DNA from: Hymenobacter gelipurpurascens | Lineage (GTDB): Bacteria > Bacteroidota > Bacteroidia > Cytophagales > Hymenobacteraceae | Reading direction: 5' to 3' | Length of the DNA: 64,000 bases | Assembly: GCF_900187375.1 (NCBI RefSeq) | Contig: NZ_FYEW01000004.1 | Coordinates: forward strand, 124,001 to 188,000 | In this document: positions 54,958-64,000 of the stretch, piece after piece | Numbering within the stretch: the stretch's first letter is position 1 | Layout: every line of letters starts with the position of its first letter | Notes under the pieces: model-generated | Seen by the model: the letters and a program-made list of their open reading frames with translations, nothing else | What the model was told of the DNA's origin: nothing | Databases searched by the model: none | Position numbers and translations under genes: made by a program

Positions 54958-56145
54958 ATGACTCTCCGCTGGTTGGCAAAGCCTTTTGCATTCCCCCTCC
55001 CGCCGGGCAGGCTCGAGACCGTACTCCCGCCCAGGCCTTGGGCATGGCGCCGCCTGTTGGTTGCCAACCGGGGAATTTATGGCCTGCTGATGGCAACAGG
55101 GCTTGGCGGCTGCCCCAGCAAATCGGAGCAGGTCCGCCCCGTGGTTTCGGCCATTTCGGAGTGCGTGTACGCGGCCGGCACCATCAAGAGCGCGCAGCAG
55201 TACCAGGCCTTTGCCAGCGTCAGCGGAGTTATCCGCGACATCTATGTGCGCGAAGGCGACTCCGTGAACGTGGGCACGCCCCTGCTGGCGGTGGCCAGCG
55301 ATGTTTCCCGGCTGCAGGAGGAAAACGCCGCCCTGAGCGCGCGGTTTGCTGACGTAGCCGCCAACCAGGACCAGCTCCGGGAGGCCAGGGAGCTGGTGGC
55401 CCAGCAGCGCCGCACCATGCAAAACGACCAGCTGCAACTCCAGCGCCAGCGCCGGCTGTGGGCGCAATCCATTGGCACAAAGCTAGCGCTGGAGCAGCGG
55501 GAACTGGCCTACAGCGCCTCCCGCACGGCCTACGATGCGGCCGTGGCCCGCTGGCGCACGCTGGAGCGCCAGCTGAGTTTCGGGGCCGCGCAGGCCCGCA
55601 ACAACCTGCGCATTGCCCAGCAGCAGGCCCGCGACTTTGTCCTGCGCAGCCGCGTGCGGGGCGTAGTGTATAAGCTCTACCCCAAGCAGGGCGAAGCTAT
55701 TAGCCCCCAGACGCCGCTGGCCGTGCTCGGCGAAGGGCGCCACTTTGTGCTGGAAATGCAGGTGGACGAAGCCGACATCGTCCACATCCGGCCCGGGCAG
55801 CAGGTACTCGTGACCATGGACAGCTACCGGGGCCAGGTGTTTCCGGCCCGCGTAACGGCCGTGGTGCCCCTGATGAATGCCAACAGCAAAACCTTTGTGG
55901 TGGAAGCCCGCTTCGTGCGCCAGCCCCCCGTGCTCTTCCCCTTCCTGAGCTTCGAGGCCAGCATCGTGTTGCGCACCAAAAGCAAGGCGCTGCTGATTCC
56001 GCGCCGCCTGCTGCTCAACGACTCCACCGTATTGAACAGCCAGGGTCAGCCCGTGCGGGTGAAAACGGGCCTGAGCGACTACCAGATGGTAGAAATCAGG
56101 GCGGGCCTGAGCCCCGCGGACGTACTTACCGCCCCCGAGTCATGA
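54958..56145 (+). CDS. HlyD/MacA-like periplasmic adaptor
   Basis: 395 residues. The N-terminus is basic with a hydrophobic stretch ending LMATGLGGC, possibly a lipoprotein signal. ASVSGVIRDIYVREGDSVNVG is the first lipoyl half, a coiled coil follows (about 120-220, rich in Gln/Arg/Leu), then VRGVVYKLYPKQGEAI as the second half and the beta-barrel domain (FVLEMQVDEADIVHI). It links an inner-membrane transporter to an outer-membrane channel. Overlaps the permease gene by 4 bases. No outer-membrane channel gene is nearby. Confidence 0.88.
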   Translation: MTLRWLAKPFAFPLPPGRLETVLPPRPWAWRRLLVANRGIYGLLMATGLGGCPSKSEQVRPVVSAISECVYAAGTIKSAQQYQAFASVSGVIRDIYVREGDSVNVGTPLLAVASDVSRLQEENAALSARFADVAANQDQLREARELVAQQRRTMQNDQLQLQRQRRLWAQSIGTKLALEQRELAYSASRTAYDAAVARWRTLERQLSFGAAQARNNLRIAQQQARDFVLRSRVRGVVYKLYPKQGEAISPQTPLAVLGEGRHFVLEMQVDEADIVHIRPGQQVLVTMDSYRGQVFPARVTAVVPLMNANSKTFVVEARFVRQPPVLFPFLSFEASIVLRTKSKALLIPRRLLLNDSTVLNSQGQPVRVKTGLSDYQMVEIRAGLSPADVLTAPES

Positions 56146-57401
56146 TGACGCCCCTGCTCTACAGCGTGGCCTACTCGCTGCTGCGGGCCCGCGGCCGACA
56201 AACCCTGGTGGCGGCCATCGGGGTCACGTTCAGCATCACCATGTTTATCACCCTGCTCAGCTTTATGTCGGGCCTGAACCAGCTGCTGGATGGGCTGGTG
56301 CTGAACCGGACGCCCCACGTGCGGCTCTACAACGAGCTGAAGCCGGCCCCTCACCAGCCCATCGACCTGTACTCCCGCGGGAGGCGGCAGCACAATTTCA
56401 TCCACTCCATCAAGCCCAGCAACGAGCTGCCGCGCATCCGCAACAGCGCCGCCGTAATGGCCGCCATCCGCCTCGACCCGCGGGTGCTGGGGGTGGCCCC
56501 GAAAATTCAGACCCAGGTGTTTTACAACGTGGGCACCCTCACCCTGAACGGCACTATCAGCGGCATTGCGGTGGAGGAGGAAAACGCGTTATTCGCGTTC
56601 AGCGACTACGTGGTAGCTGGCAACTTTCTGAGCCTGAAAACGGTGCCCAACAGCATTATTCTGGGCAAGGGCGCGGCCGACCTTATGCTGACGGATCTGG
56701 GCGACGTCATTCAGGTGACTACACCCAGGGGCGAGCGGGTGCAGCTCAAGGTCGTGGGCCTGTTTCAGTCGGGCCTGCTCGAAATCGATAAGGTGCAGAG
56801 CTACACCTCCCTGGCCACGGCCCAGAAGCTGCTGGGCGAATCCAGCCAGTATGTCACCGACATTCAGGTTAAGCTCCACGACCGGGCGCTGGCTCCGGCG
56901 GTGGCCCAGGAGTACCAGCAGCTCTACGAAGTGGAGGCTCTGGATATTCAGACCGCCAACTCGGAGTTCGAAACCGGCACGTTTGTGCGCACCCTGATTT
57001 CATACGCGGTGGGCATTACGCTGCTGACGGTGGCAGGCTTTGGGATTTATAACATTCTGAACATGATGATTTACGAGAAAATGGATACCATCGCCATCCT
57101 CAAGGCCGTCGGGTTTTCGGGGCAGGACGTGCAGCGGATATTTGTGCTCGTGGCCCTGTCCATTGGGGTGTTTGGCGGGGCGCTAGGCCTGGTGGGTGGG
57201 CTGGGGCTGTCGGCCCTGATCGGTCAGCTGCCCTTTCACCCGGCTTCGCTGCCCACCGTGCATACCTATCCCATTGATTTCAATCCGGTGTTCTACGGTA
57301 TTGCCGGCGTTTTTGCCCTGATTACCACTTTTCTGGCGGGCTATTTTCCGGCCCGCAAGGCCAGCCAGATTGATCCGGTCATCATTATCCGAGGCAAGTG
57401 A
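56142..57401 (+). CDS. MacB/LolE-type ABC permease
   Basis: 419 residues: membrane helix near 20-42, a large periplasmic domain (about 45-280), then three helices at the C-terminal end (TLISYAVGITLLTVAGFGIYN; LVALSIGVFGGALGLVGGLG; FYGIAGVFALITTFLAGYF), the FtsX/MacB topology. KKxxS-like PARKASQIDPV ends the protein. Together with the adaptor and the separate ATPase it forms an efflux or lipoprotein/peptide exporter. The ATPase gene starts 1 base after the stop. Confidence 0.9.
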   Translation: MMTPLLYSVAYSLLRARGRQTLVAAIGVTFSITMFITLLSFMSGLNQLLDGLVLNRTPHVRLYNELKPAPHQPIDLYSRGRRQHNFIHSIKPSNELPRIRNSAAVMAAIRLDPRVLGVAPKIQTQVFYNVGTLTLNGTISGIAVEEENALFAFSDYVVAGNFLSLKTVPNSIILGKGAADLMLTDLGDVIQVTTPRGERVQLKVVGLFQSGLLEIDKVQSYTSLATAQKLLGESSQYVTDIQVKLHDRALAPAVAQEYQQLYEVEALDIQTANSEFETGTFVRTLISYAVGITLLTVAGFGIYNILNMMIYEKMDTIAILKAVGFSGQDVQRIFVLVALSIGVFGGALGLVGGLGLSALIGQLPFHPASLPTVHTYPIDFNPVFYGIAGVFALITTFLAGYFPARKASQIDPVIIIRGK

Positions 57402-57402
57402 G

Positions 57403-58101
57403 ATGCGTGTTCCCATGCTGGAAGCCTACCACATCACGAAGTACTTCGCCGACCCGGTGCAGGTGCAGGTACTGCGTGAAATCACGTTTACCTTAGCCCG
57501 TGGCGAGTTCGCCTCCATTGTCGGAAGGTCGGGCTGCGGCAAATCGACGCTGCTCTACATTCTCTCCACCATGGACACCGCCTACGAGGGCACGCTGACC
57601 ATTGACGGGACCCTGATGGGCCCCAAAACGGAGGCGGAGCTGGCCCGGGTGCGCAATGAGAAAATTGGCTTTGTATTTCAGTTTCACTACCTGCTCAACG
57701 AGTTTTCGGTGCTGCGCAACGTGATGCTTCCCGCCGAGAAGCTCGGCCGCTTCTCCCGGCTGGAGCTCGAAAGCCGGGCCTACGAAAAGCTGCAGCTGTT
57801 AGGTATCGCCCAGGAAGCCCTCAAATACCCGAACCAGCTGTCGGGGGGCCAGAAGCAGCGCGTGGCCATTGCCCGGGCCCTTATCAATGACCCGCTCATC
57901 ATTATGGGCGACGAGCCCACCGGCAACCTCGACAAGAAGAACAGTGAGGTGGTGTTTGATATTTTTCAGGAACTGGCCCACTCCTACCACCAGGCGCTGC
58001 TTATTGTGACCCACGACCAGGAGTTTGCGGCCAGAACCCACCGCATCATCGAAATGGAAGATGGGCGCATCATCACCCCGCTGCCTGGCCTACAGCCGTA
58101 G
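57403..58101 (+). CDS. ABC transporter ATP-binding protein (LolD/MacB type)
   Basis: 232 residues from ATG 57403, directly after the permease stop; the earlier frame start lies inside the permease gene. Walker A is [12 protein letters not shown], signature [15 protein letters not shown], Walker [11 protein letters not shown], and the H-loop VTHDQ. It powers the permease next to it by a mechanotransmission mechanism typical of MacB-like pumps. Confidence 0.95.
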   Translation: MRVPMLEAYHITKYFADPVQVQVLREITFTLARGEFASIVGRSGCGKSTLLYILSTMDTAYEGTLTIDGTLMGPKTEAELARVRNEKIGFVFQFHYLLNEFSVLRNVMLPAEKLGRFSRLELESRAYEKLQLLGIAQEALKYPNQLSGGQKQRVAIARALINDPLIIMGDEPTGNLDKKNSEVVFDIFQELAHSYHQALLIVTHDQEFAARTHRIIEMEDGRIITPLPGLQP

Positions 58102-58569
58102 CGGTGCCCCACCGGAGTGGCCTAGCAAGTGATGTATTTTTTCCGCCGCCATCGGCTCCCCCGCCGGCTTTCGGCCGGGTTCTGCCACGTATATCGATAA
58201 ATTTTCCAACCTTCGTTCCAGGTTAGCCACTTTCTCAACCCGACTGGCCTACACAGTATCTTCCAGGTATTTGCCGACGCAGTAGCGGCGTCGGGGGAGG
58301 TTACTCCGGTTTTAGCGGTTGTTCAGGAAGGCCATGCCGGCAGGTGCTGTTTGTTATTGGATGAGCATTAGCAACAGGTAACCGGCAGTTTTAAGGACTA
58401 CGGCTAAAAACATCCCGGCCCCCTGATACGTTGTCTAGCAGCTGGTTGGTCTTTAAAGCAGCCGGATGAGGCCCAGGAGTGCCTTACCCGGCTGGCGCTA
58501 TACTTAGCTGGGTTGTCCGCACCAAAAATAAAAGTGGACCCTTTTTACTTAACATCACGTTCTCTGTTC
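58102..58569. other. Gene-free gap
   Basis: 468 bases. Contains one GAGTGGCCTAG copy just after the ATPase gene. No gene seen. Confidence 0.4.
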
Positions 58570-58782
58570 ATGTCAACACCAATTAAACGCGCCCGCGCCC
58601 GGAAACCAAGTGAACCGGCCGCTCCTGCCCTATCTCATGCCGAGCAGTTGGAAGCCCTCCACGCCCGGGAGGAAGGCAAAACTGTTATGTACCACCAGGA
58701 TGCTTGGGGGCACATTGAAACGCGCTTCGTGCGCACCCAAAACGTGAAAGTCTGGGAAGCCAAAGGATTTATTGTGCGCTAA
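58570..58782 (+). CDS. Small basic hypothetical protein
   Basis: 70 residues from ATG 58570. A basic start (STPIKRARARK) and a C-terminal part HQDAWGHIETRFVRTQNVKVWEAKGF suggest a small folded protein. The family is not recognised. The longer frame from 58513 is less likely. Confidence 0.55.
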   Translation: MSTPIKRARARKPSEPAAPALSHAEQLEALHAREEGKTVMYHQDAWGHIETRFVRTQNVKVWEAKGFIVR

Positions 58783-59019
58783 CCCGTTCGCGTCGGCTAT
58801 TTTTCAGGTAGCCAAGCATCAAGTTACGTTTAGGGCCACCCCACCGGGCGGCCCTTCGTGTTTATGGGGGATTCTGGTACGGCGGGCCGCCCTCCACACT
58901 GCGGCTCATGCGGAGGCGGCCGTGCAGAGGCCCGGATAGCAAGACGTACTATAGGCCTACGCAGTAGCTGGCCGCACGCCTGGGCCACTTTACTGCTGTC
59001 CCCTTAAAAAAGTATCTGA

Positions 59020-59027
59020 TATCTTTG
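59020..59027 (+). promoter_or_regulatory. Bacteroidota -7 promoter element
   Basis: TATCTTTG fits the Bacteroidota -7 consensus TAnnTTTG. It lies 56 bases before the hybrid sensor ATG. The expected -33 TTG is not clear. Confidence 0.45.
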
Positions 59028-59083
59028 AGTAGAGCCCAGCCTCCCGCGTTCGGGAGCACGGGCTGCCTACAACCCCCATTCAC

Positions 59084-61894
59084 ATGGCATTCCATCGAGC
59101 CCCCGGGGTTCTGCTAGTACTGCTCCTCCTGATCGGGCTGCTGGGCTGCGGTAGCGAGGAGAAGCAGCCCTTGTATCGTATTGGCTTCTCGCAGTGCAGT
59201 ATGGCCGGCCCCTGGCGGCAAGCCATGCTGGCGGGCATGCAGAAGGAGTTGAGCTTTCACCCCGAGATTGAGCTGCGCGTGCTTGACGCCCAGGACGACA
59301 GCCGCCGCCAGCAGGCGCAGATCCGGGAGTTGGTGCAGGGCGGCGTGGACCTGCTCATCATTTCCCCCTACGAGGCCGACCCCGTCACGCCGGCCGTGGA
59401 AGAGGCCTACCGCCGCGGCATCCCCGTGATTCTGCTGGACCGCCGCACTGCTTCCGACCAATACACGGCCTACGTGGGCGGCAACAACGTGGAGGTAGGG
59501 CAAACTGCGGCCCGCTACATCTCCCGGGTACTCAGGCAGCGCGGCAATATTCTGGAGATATTGGGCACGCCGGGCTCTTCGGCCACCGCGGAGCGCCACC
59601 AGGGCTTTGCCCAGGGTTTGTCGGCCTACCCTGGCCTGCAGGTAGTGGCCCAGGTAACCGGCGACTGGACCGTGCGAACCCTGAAGCCTGCCCTGACCAA
59701 GGCCCTGCAGGCCCACCCGGAAGTAACCATGATCTTCTCCCACAACGACGGCATGGGCCACGGCGCCTATGAGGTGTGCCAGGAGCTCGGGCTGACCAAG
59801 CGGGTGCGCATCATTGGCGTGGATGGCCTGCCGGGCGCGGGCGAAGGCATTGACCTGGTGCAGCGCGGCGTCCTCGCGGCCTCCATCCTGTACTCACCGG
59901 GGGGCGAGGAAGCCATTCGAACGGCCCTGAAGATTTTACACAAGGCGCCTTTCAACAAGCAGAACACGCTAGGCACCATCGTCATTGACTCTACCAACGT
60001 GCTGACCCTGCAGCAGCAGAACGACAAGATGGCCAGCCAGCAGCAGGACATTGAGCGGCAGCAGGGCCTGCTGCACCGGCTGCAGCAAACCTATGCCAGC
60101 CAGCAGGTGGTGCTCAATTGGCTGCTGATTACCCTGCTGGGGGCGGTAGCGCTGGGGGCGGCCGCGTGGCATTCGGCCCGCAAGAACCGCCAGATCAACC
60201 ATCTGCTGGCCTTACAGAACGCGGAGAACGATAAGATCAACCAGCAGCTGGTGCACCAGAACGAGGAGATCTTGCAGCAGCGCAACCAGCTGGAAATGCT
60301 GGCCGAGCGCGCCCGCGCCGACACCGAAGCCAAGCTGCGCTTCTTCACCAACTTCTCCCACGAGCTGCGCACTCCCCTCACCCTGATTCTGGGCCCGGTG
60401 GAAGAGCTGCTCACCAGCAGCCCCGACCTGACCGAGCCTCAGCGCCATGACCTGGCCTTGGTGCGCCGCAACACGCAGCGCCTGCTGCAGCTGGTAAACC
60501 AGCTGCTGGACTTTCGCAAGATTGAGGTGGGCAAGATGGAGGTGCGCGCCACGGAAAGCAACCTGGTGGCCTTCGTGCGCGAGATTGTAGATGCGTTTGA
60601 GAAGCCCGCCCGCATGCGCGGCGTGGATCTGCGATTTCAGGTGGCCCAGCCCGTGCTGCTGGCCTGGTTTGATGGCAACATCCTGGATAAGGTTTTCTTC
60701 AACCTGCTTTCGAACGCGCTCAAGTTCACGCCCGACCAGGGACGGATCACCATCAGTCTGCAGCCCGCCGACGAAGGCCGTTCGGTCCGGGTGAGCGTGG
60801 CCGATACGGGCCACGGCATCAGCCCCCAGGATCAGGGCCATATTTTCGAGTGGTTTTACCAGGGCGAGCAGGGTGCCGTCGCCAAAGGCTCGGGCATGGG
60901 CCTGGCGCTGGCCCAGGGGCTGGTGCGCCTGCACCAGGGCCAGCTAACCTTCAGCAGCCAGCCCGGGCAAGGCAGCACGTTTGTCGTGACCCTGCCCCGC
61001 GAGCTACCCGAGCCGCTCCGCGCCCACGGCCCCACGGCTCCGCTCCAGCTTTCGCTGGATGAGCCCGAGCCGATTGCCTCTGCCCTAGGCCACCCGCTGG
61101 AGGAGGCAGCGGCGGAAACGCCCAGCGAAACGCTGGTGCTGGTGATTGAGGACAACAGCGAGGTCAACGACTTTCTGACGCGCAAGCTGCGCACCGACTT
61201 CCGGGTACAGAGCGCCACCGACGGCCATACCGGCTTTCGGATGGCCACGGAGCTGATTCCCGACCTGATTGTATGCGACGTGATGATGCCCGGCCTGAGT
61301 GGCCTAGAGGTGGTCACGCAGCTGCGGGCCGACTGGCGCACCTCCCACATTCCGGTGGTGCTGCTCACGGCCCGCACCACCAGCGAGCAGCAGCTAGAGG
61401 GCGTGCAGGCCGGGGCCGATCTGTACCTGACCAAGCCCTTCAACCCGACTTTCCTGCTGGAAAGCATCCGCACCTTGCTGGCCAACCGTGCCCGGCAGCG
61501 GGAGCACTTCCGGCGGGAGCTCTCCATCGATACGGCCACGGTAGCCCCCACCAACCCCGATCAGAAATTCCTGGCCGACCTCACGGCCATTGTGGAAGCC
61601 AACCTGACCCGCTCCGACCTGAGCGTGGAGGATATTGCCCGCAGCCTGGGCATCTCGCGCATGCAGCTCTACCGCAAGGTGAAAGCCGTGCTGGGTACCG
61701 GCGTGACCGACTTCGTGCAGAGCCTGCGCCTGACCAAAGCGCGCGAGCTGCTGCTCGACGAAACACTCACCATTGCCGAGGTGGCCTACGAGCTGGGTTT
61801 CTCCTCGCCCTCCTACTTCTCGGCCAGCTTCAAGGCGCACTATCAGCTGGCGCCCTCGGAGTTTCGGAACCTGCACATTGCCCCGCAGTACTGA
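59084..61894 (+). CDS. Hybrid two-component system with periplasmic sugar-binding domain
   Basis: 936 residues. Order: lipoprotein-like or uncleaved signal (LLGC); periplasmic LacI-type sugar-binding domain (about 30-320: RIGFSQCSMAGPWRQ, VILLDRRT, IFSHNDGMGHGAY); coiled coil; one membrane helix (near 345-363); HisKA with FSHELRTPL (His near 424); HATPase (GSGMGLALAQGLV); receiver with Asp in LIVCDVMMPG (near 733) and LTKPFNP; AraC-type HTH at the C-terminus (LSVEDIARSLGISRMQLYRK). The closest known architecture is BT1754 of Bacteroides thetaiotaomicron, which binds fructose and switches on a fructan-use locus. The downstream PfkB kinase and SusC gene support the same job here. Confidence 0.92.
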   Translation: MAFHRAPGVLLVLLLLIGLLGCGSEEKQPLYRIGFSQCSMAGPWRQAMLAGMQKELSFHPEIELRVLDAQDDSRRQQAQIRELVQGGVDLLIISPYEADPVTPAVEEAYRRGIPVILLDRRTASDQYTAYVGGNNVEVGQTAARYISRVLRQRGNILEILGTPGSSATAERHQGFAQGLSAYPGLQVVAQVTGDWTVRTLKPALTKALQAHPEVTMIFSHNDGMGHGAYEVCQELGLTKRVRIIGVDGLPGAGEGIDLVQRGVLAASILYSPGGEEAIRTALKILHKAPFNKQNTLGTIVIDSTNVLTLQQQNDKMASQQQDIERQQGLLHRLQQTYASQQVVLNWLLITLLGAVALGAAAWHSARKNRQINHLLALQNAENDKINQQLVHQNEEILQQRNQLEMLAERARADTEAKLRFFTNFSHELRTPLTLILGPVEELLTSSPDLTEPQRHDLALVRRNTQRLLQLVNQLLDFRKIEVGKMEVRATESNLVAFVREIVDAFEKPARMRGVDLRFQVAQPVLLAWFDGNILDKVFFNLLSNALKFTPDQGRITISLQPADEGRSVRVSVADTGHGISPQDQGHIFEWFYQGEQGAVAKGSGMGLALAQGLVRLHQGQLTFSSQPGQGSTFVVTLPRELPEPLRAHGPTAPLQLSLDEPEPIASALGHPLEEAAAETPSETLVLVIEDNSEVNDFLTRKLRTDFRVQSATDGHTGFRMATELIPDLIVCDVMMPGLSGLEVVTQLRADWRTSHIPVVLLTARTTSEQQLEGVQAGADLYLTKPFNPTFLLESIRTLLANRARQREHFRRELSIDTATVAPTNPDQKFLADLTAIVEANLTRSDLSVEDIARSLGISRMQLYRKVKAVLGTGVTDFVQSLRLTKARELLLDETLTIAEVAYELGFSSPSYFSASFKAHYQLAPSEFRNLHIAPQY

Positions 61895-61925
61895 TATATT
61901 TCCGACAGGCCTGTTACAAAAGTGC

Positions 61926-61954
61926 TACCGAACCCCTGTAGGGTTCGGTTTTTT
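61926..61954 (+). terminator. Terminator after the hybrid sensor
   Basis: ACCGAACCC / GGGTTCGGT arms, 5-base loop, then TTTTT. Confidence 0.88.
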
Positions 61955-62077
61955 ATTGATATACTTTATTGAAAATCAATTGCTTGCATGTTTTTCATTG
62001 ATTGAACACATTTTGAAAGAATTGTGAATGCCTTCGGCGGCGCGGTAGTGGACTTTTGCTACTACTCTGCTACCGCC

Positions 62078-62929
62078 ATGAATCCGTCACCCGCCATCGT
62101 TTGCATAGGGGAATTCCTCTGGGATATGCTGCCGGCCGGCCGCCAGCCCGGCGGGGCGCCCTACCACGTGGCCGGGCAGCTGCACCGGCTGGGTCACCCT
62201 ACCCAGCTCATCAGTCGGGTGGGGGAAGATGAGTTAGGGACGAAGCTGCTGACCTTGCTGCAGGACCAGGGACTCGACGGCCACCTGATCCAGCGCAGCC
62301 AGACTCACCTGACGGGCGTTGTGAAAGTAAACTTCACGCCCGGCCCCCGGGTCTACAAGATTGTGGAGCCCGTGGCCTGGGACTACCTCCAGCACACCGA
62401 TGAGCTGCGGGCCGCCGTGGCCGCAGCCCGCATGGTGGTGTACGGCTCCCTGGCAGCCCGCAGTGCCACCACCCGCGAGACCCTGTACCGGCTGCTGCAG
62501 GTAGCCCGGTTTAAAGTGTTCGACGTGAACCTTCGCCCGCCGCACTACACCCGCACGGTGGTGAAATACCTGCTGCGGCAGGCCGATCTGGTCAAGCTTA
62601 CGGAGCCGGAACTGGCCGAGATTATGGGCTGGCTAGGCCAGTCCGCTGCTGAGGCCACCGCCCTGCCCTGGCTGGCGGCCCACTTCAACCTGGAGGCCGT
62701 GTGCCTAACCAAGGGCGCCGCGGGCGCTACGCTCTGGTACCGCCATGAGCTCATCAGCGCCGCCGGCCCCCCGGCCACCGCCCCTGATACGCTGGGCAGC
62801 AGTGATGCCTTCCTGGCCGCCCTGCTTACCCACTGGGGCACCCACTCCGCTCAGGAATGTCTGCGGGCAGCCCTGGCCGCCCACCCAGTAAGCGTAGGCC
62901 CCTCGGCTCACTTAAGCCACTATCCCTAG
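62078..62929 (+). CDS. PfkB-family sugar kinase, probable fructokinase
   Basis: 283 residues from ATG 62078 (MNPSPAIVCIGEFLWDMLP); a frame start at 62024 is less likely. PfkB signatures: GGAPYHVAGQLHRLG near the substrate site and, near the end, LGSSDAFLAALL, where the usual GAGD reads GSSD but the catalytic Asp is kept. The family phosphorylates fructose or related sugars. Located after the BT1754-like sensor and before SusC, it is most likely the fructokinase of a fructan locus. Slightly short for the family. Confidence 0.85.
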   Translation: MNPSPAIVCIGEFLWDMLPAGRQPGGAPYHVAGQLHRLGHPTQLISRVGEDELGTKLLTLLQDQGLDGHLIQRSQTHLTGVVKVNFTPGPRVYKIVEPVAWDYLQHTDELRAAVAAARMVVYGSLAARSATTRETLYRLLQVARFKVFDVNLRPPHYTRTVVKYLLRQADLVKLTEPELAEIMGWLGQSAAEATALPWLAAHFNLEAVCLTKGAAGATLWYRHELISAAGPPATAPDTLGSSDAFLAALLTHWGTHSAQECLRAALAAHPVSVGPSAHLSHYP

Positions 62930-63038
62930 GCCTCCCCTGCCAGGCCATCGACGCACTTTCCCTACTGGCTGCCACGCACTACCCTGGCAGCTTCCGCATT
63001 TCCCCTAACAGTCCCACTTCACTTAATCCCCTTTTTCT

Positions 63039-64000
63039 ATGCCGACTTCATTACAATTCCCACCCGGCCTCCCCTCTCGTCGCCAAGCTTGGCTGACGGC
63101 AGTGGGCGGCGTATTGCTGTCAGGCTTCGGTGCCGCACAGCCTGCGCTGGCAGCGGCCCCTGGCACTTCCGCCTCAAACTCGTTGCTGAATGCGGTGCCC
63201 CAGACCAACGGCACAGTAAGCGGCCGCGTAGTAGACGCCAAAGGCGAAGGTCTGCCCGGCGTGACGGTACTGCTGGAAGGCACCAACCTGGGCAGCGCCA
63301 CCGATGCGACTGGTGCCTACACTATTTCCAACGTACCCGCCGGCAACTATACGCTGGTGATGTCTTCGGTAGGTTTTTCCACGACCCGCCAGGCCGTTAC
63401 GGTGGTGCAGGGCCAGCCGGCGCAGGTGAGCAGCGTTACGCTCAAGGATGATGCCCAGGCCCTGAAGGAAGTGGTAGTCGTGGGTTACGGCACCCTAAAC
63501 CGGCAGGAACTGACGACGGCCGTGGCTTCCGTAAAGTCAGAGCAGATTGAGCGTCAGCGCGTAGCGGGTTTCGACCAGGCCCTGCAGGGTCAGGTTACGG
63601 GCGTGCAGGTGACGGCTCCTTCCGGCGCGCCGGGCGCTGGCATCAATATTCAGGTGCGCGGTAACAGCTCCATTACGGGCGGCAACTCTCCGCTCTATGT
63701 AATTGACGGAGTACCCGTGCTGCCCACCTATGACCGGGAGCTGAGCATCGGCAACCAGAAGCCCAACCCACTGAACTCCATCAACCCCGCTGACATTGAG
63801 TCGATTGACGTGCTGAAGGATGGCGCGGCCGCGGCTATTTACGGCGTACGGGCTTCCAACGGTGTAGTAGTAATTACCACCAAGCGGGGCCGCACGGGCA
63901 AGCCCCAGGTGGGCTTCAACAGCTATTACGGGGTTCAGCAGATCCGCAAGAAGCTGGACGTGCTCAACGCCCGCCAGTTTGCGGCTTACTACAATGAGTC
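63039..64000 (+). CDS. susC: SusC/RagA TonB-dependent outer-membrane transporter, 5' part
   Basis: Starts at ATG 63039 and runs off the window. Signal peptide (AVGGVLLSGFGAAQPALA), then a carboxypeptidase-regulatory-like domain (GTVSGRVVDAKGEGLPGVTV), the TonB box region (EVVVVGYGTLNRQELTTAV) and the plug domain (VRGNSSITGGNSPLYVIDGVP; AAIYGVRASNGVVVITTKRG, each shown in part). SusC proteins import glycans with a SusD lipoprotein, expected next but off the window. Its place after the hybrid sensor and sugar kinase makes it the importer of that locus. Confidence 0.95.
   Translation, partial: MPTSLQFPPGLPSRRQAWLTAVGGVLLSGFGAAQPALAAAPGTSASNSLLNAVPQTNGTVSGRVVDAKGEGLPGVTVLLEGTNLGSATDATGAYTISNVPAGNYTLVMSSVGFSTTRQAVTVVQGQPAQVSSVTLKDDAQALKEVVVVGYGTLNRQELTTAVASVKSEQIERQRVAGFDQALQGQVTGVQVTAPSGAPGAGINIQVRGNSSITGGNSPLYVIDGVPVLPTYDRELSIGNQKPNPLNSINPADIESIDVLKDGAAAAIYGVRASNGVVVITTKRGRTGKPQVGFNSYYGVQQIRKKLDVLNARQFAAYYNE

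Overview
The window looks like a contig from a Hymenobacter-type bacterium (Bacteroidota, Cytophagales). The evidence is a SusC/RagA TonB-dependent transporter beside a hybrid two-component sensor, NADP-isocitrate dehydrogenase, GntK/GntP, a LytTR/LytS-type two-component pair, a Bacteroidota-style TAnnTTTG promoter element, and moderately high GC core genes interrupted by much more AT-rich accessory genes. No rRNA, tRNA or CRISPR array was recognised.

Positions 1-37.8 kb are accessory and packed with defence, conflict and plasmid genes. From the left: the 3' end of mcrC; a UvrD/helicase-IV-like protein fused to a secreted N-terminal domain; an AT-rich membrane protein; a divergent cluster of a deoxyribohydrolase-like/TRAFs-binding (TPR-S-type) protein, an alpha/beta hydrolase, a TPR-S/trypsin fusion and a membrane protein with a Rossmann/TIR-like tail; a broken IS630 element; then a three-gene minus-strand operon (DUF4062 plus inactive-STAND-like protein, MoxR AAA+ ATPase, and a 1366-residue membrane protein with vWA-like and caspase-like domains). 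Next comes a plasmid-like segment (orphan MobC-like protein, lipoprotein DNA/RNA endonuclease, ParA plus a small partner, an iteron origin and a Rep_3 initiator), an orphan PD-(D/E)XK protein, then a PLD-SNF2 helicase and Eco57I-type methyltransferase pair followed by a putative QxK nuclease and a second DUF4062 protein. A tyrosine recombinase with a downstream terminator and a 16-bp-arm inverted repeat closes this part and probably marks the end of an integrated element.

Positions 37.9-64 kb look chromosomal: a HipBST toxin-antitoxin operon with two operators, gluconate kinase and permease, a HelD-like helicase, ArsS, a secreted M20 peptidase, a LytTR/histidine-kinase pair preceded by a DUF4932 gene broken by one in-frame stop, DUF1810, icd, a DHFR-like reductase, a MacAB-like export operon, and the start of a probable fructan-use locus (hybrid sensor, PfkB sugar kinase, SusC).

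The strongest candidates for an unusual system are the two adjacent conflict clusters (4.9-10.7 kb and 11.7-18.1 kb). Both pair sensor or scaffold modules with protease or hydrolase effectors, resembling the ASK-signalosome-like and MoxR/vWA/caspase systems described by comparative genomics. The caspase-like domain here has Asp where the catalytic His is expected. The PLD-helicase/methyltransferase module at 27-36.5 kb is a second candidate.
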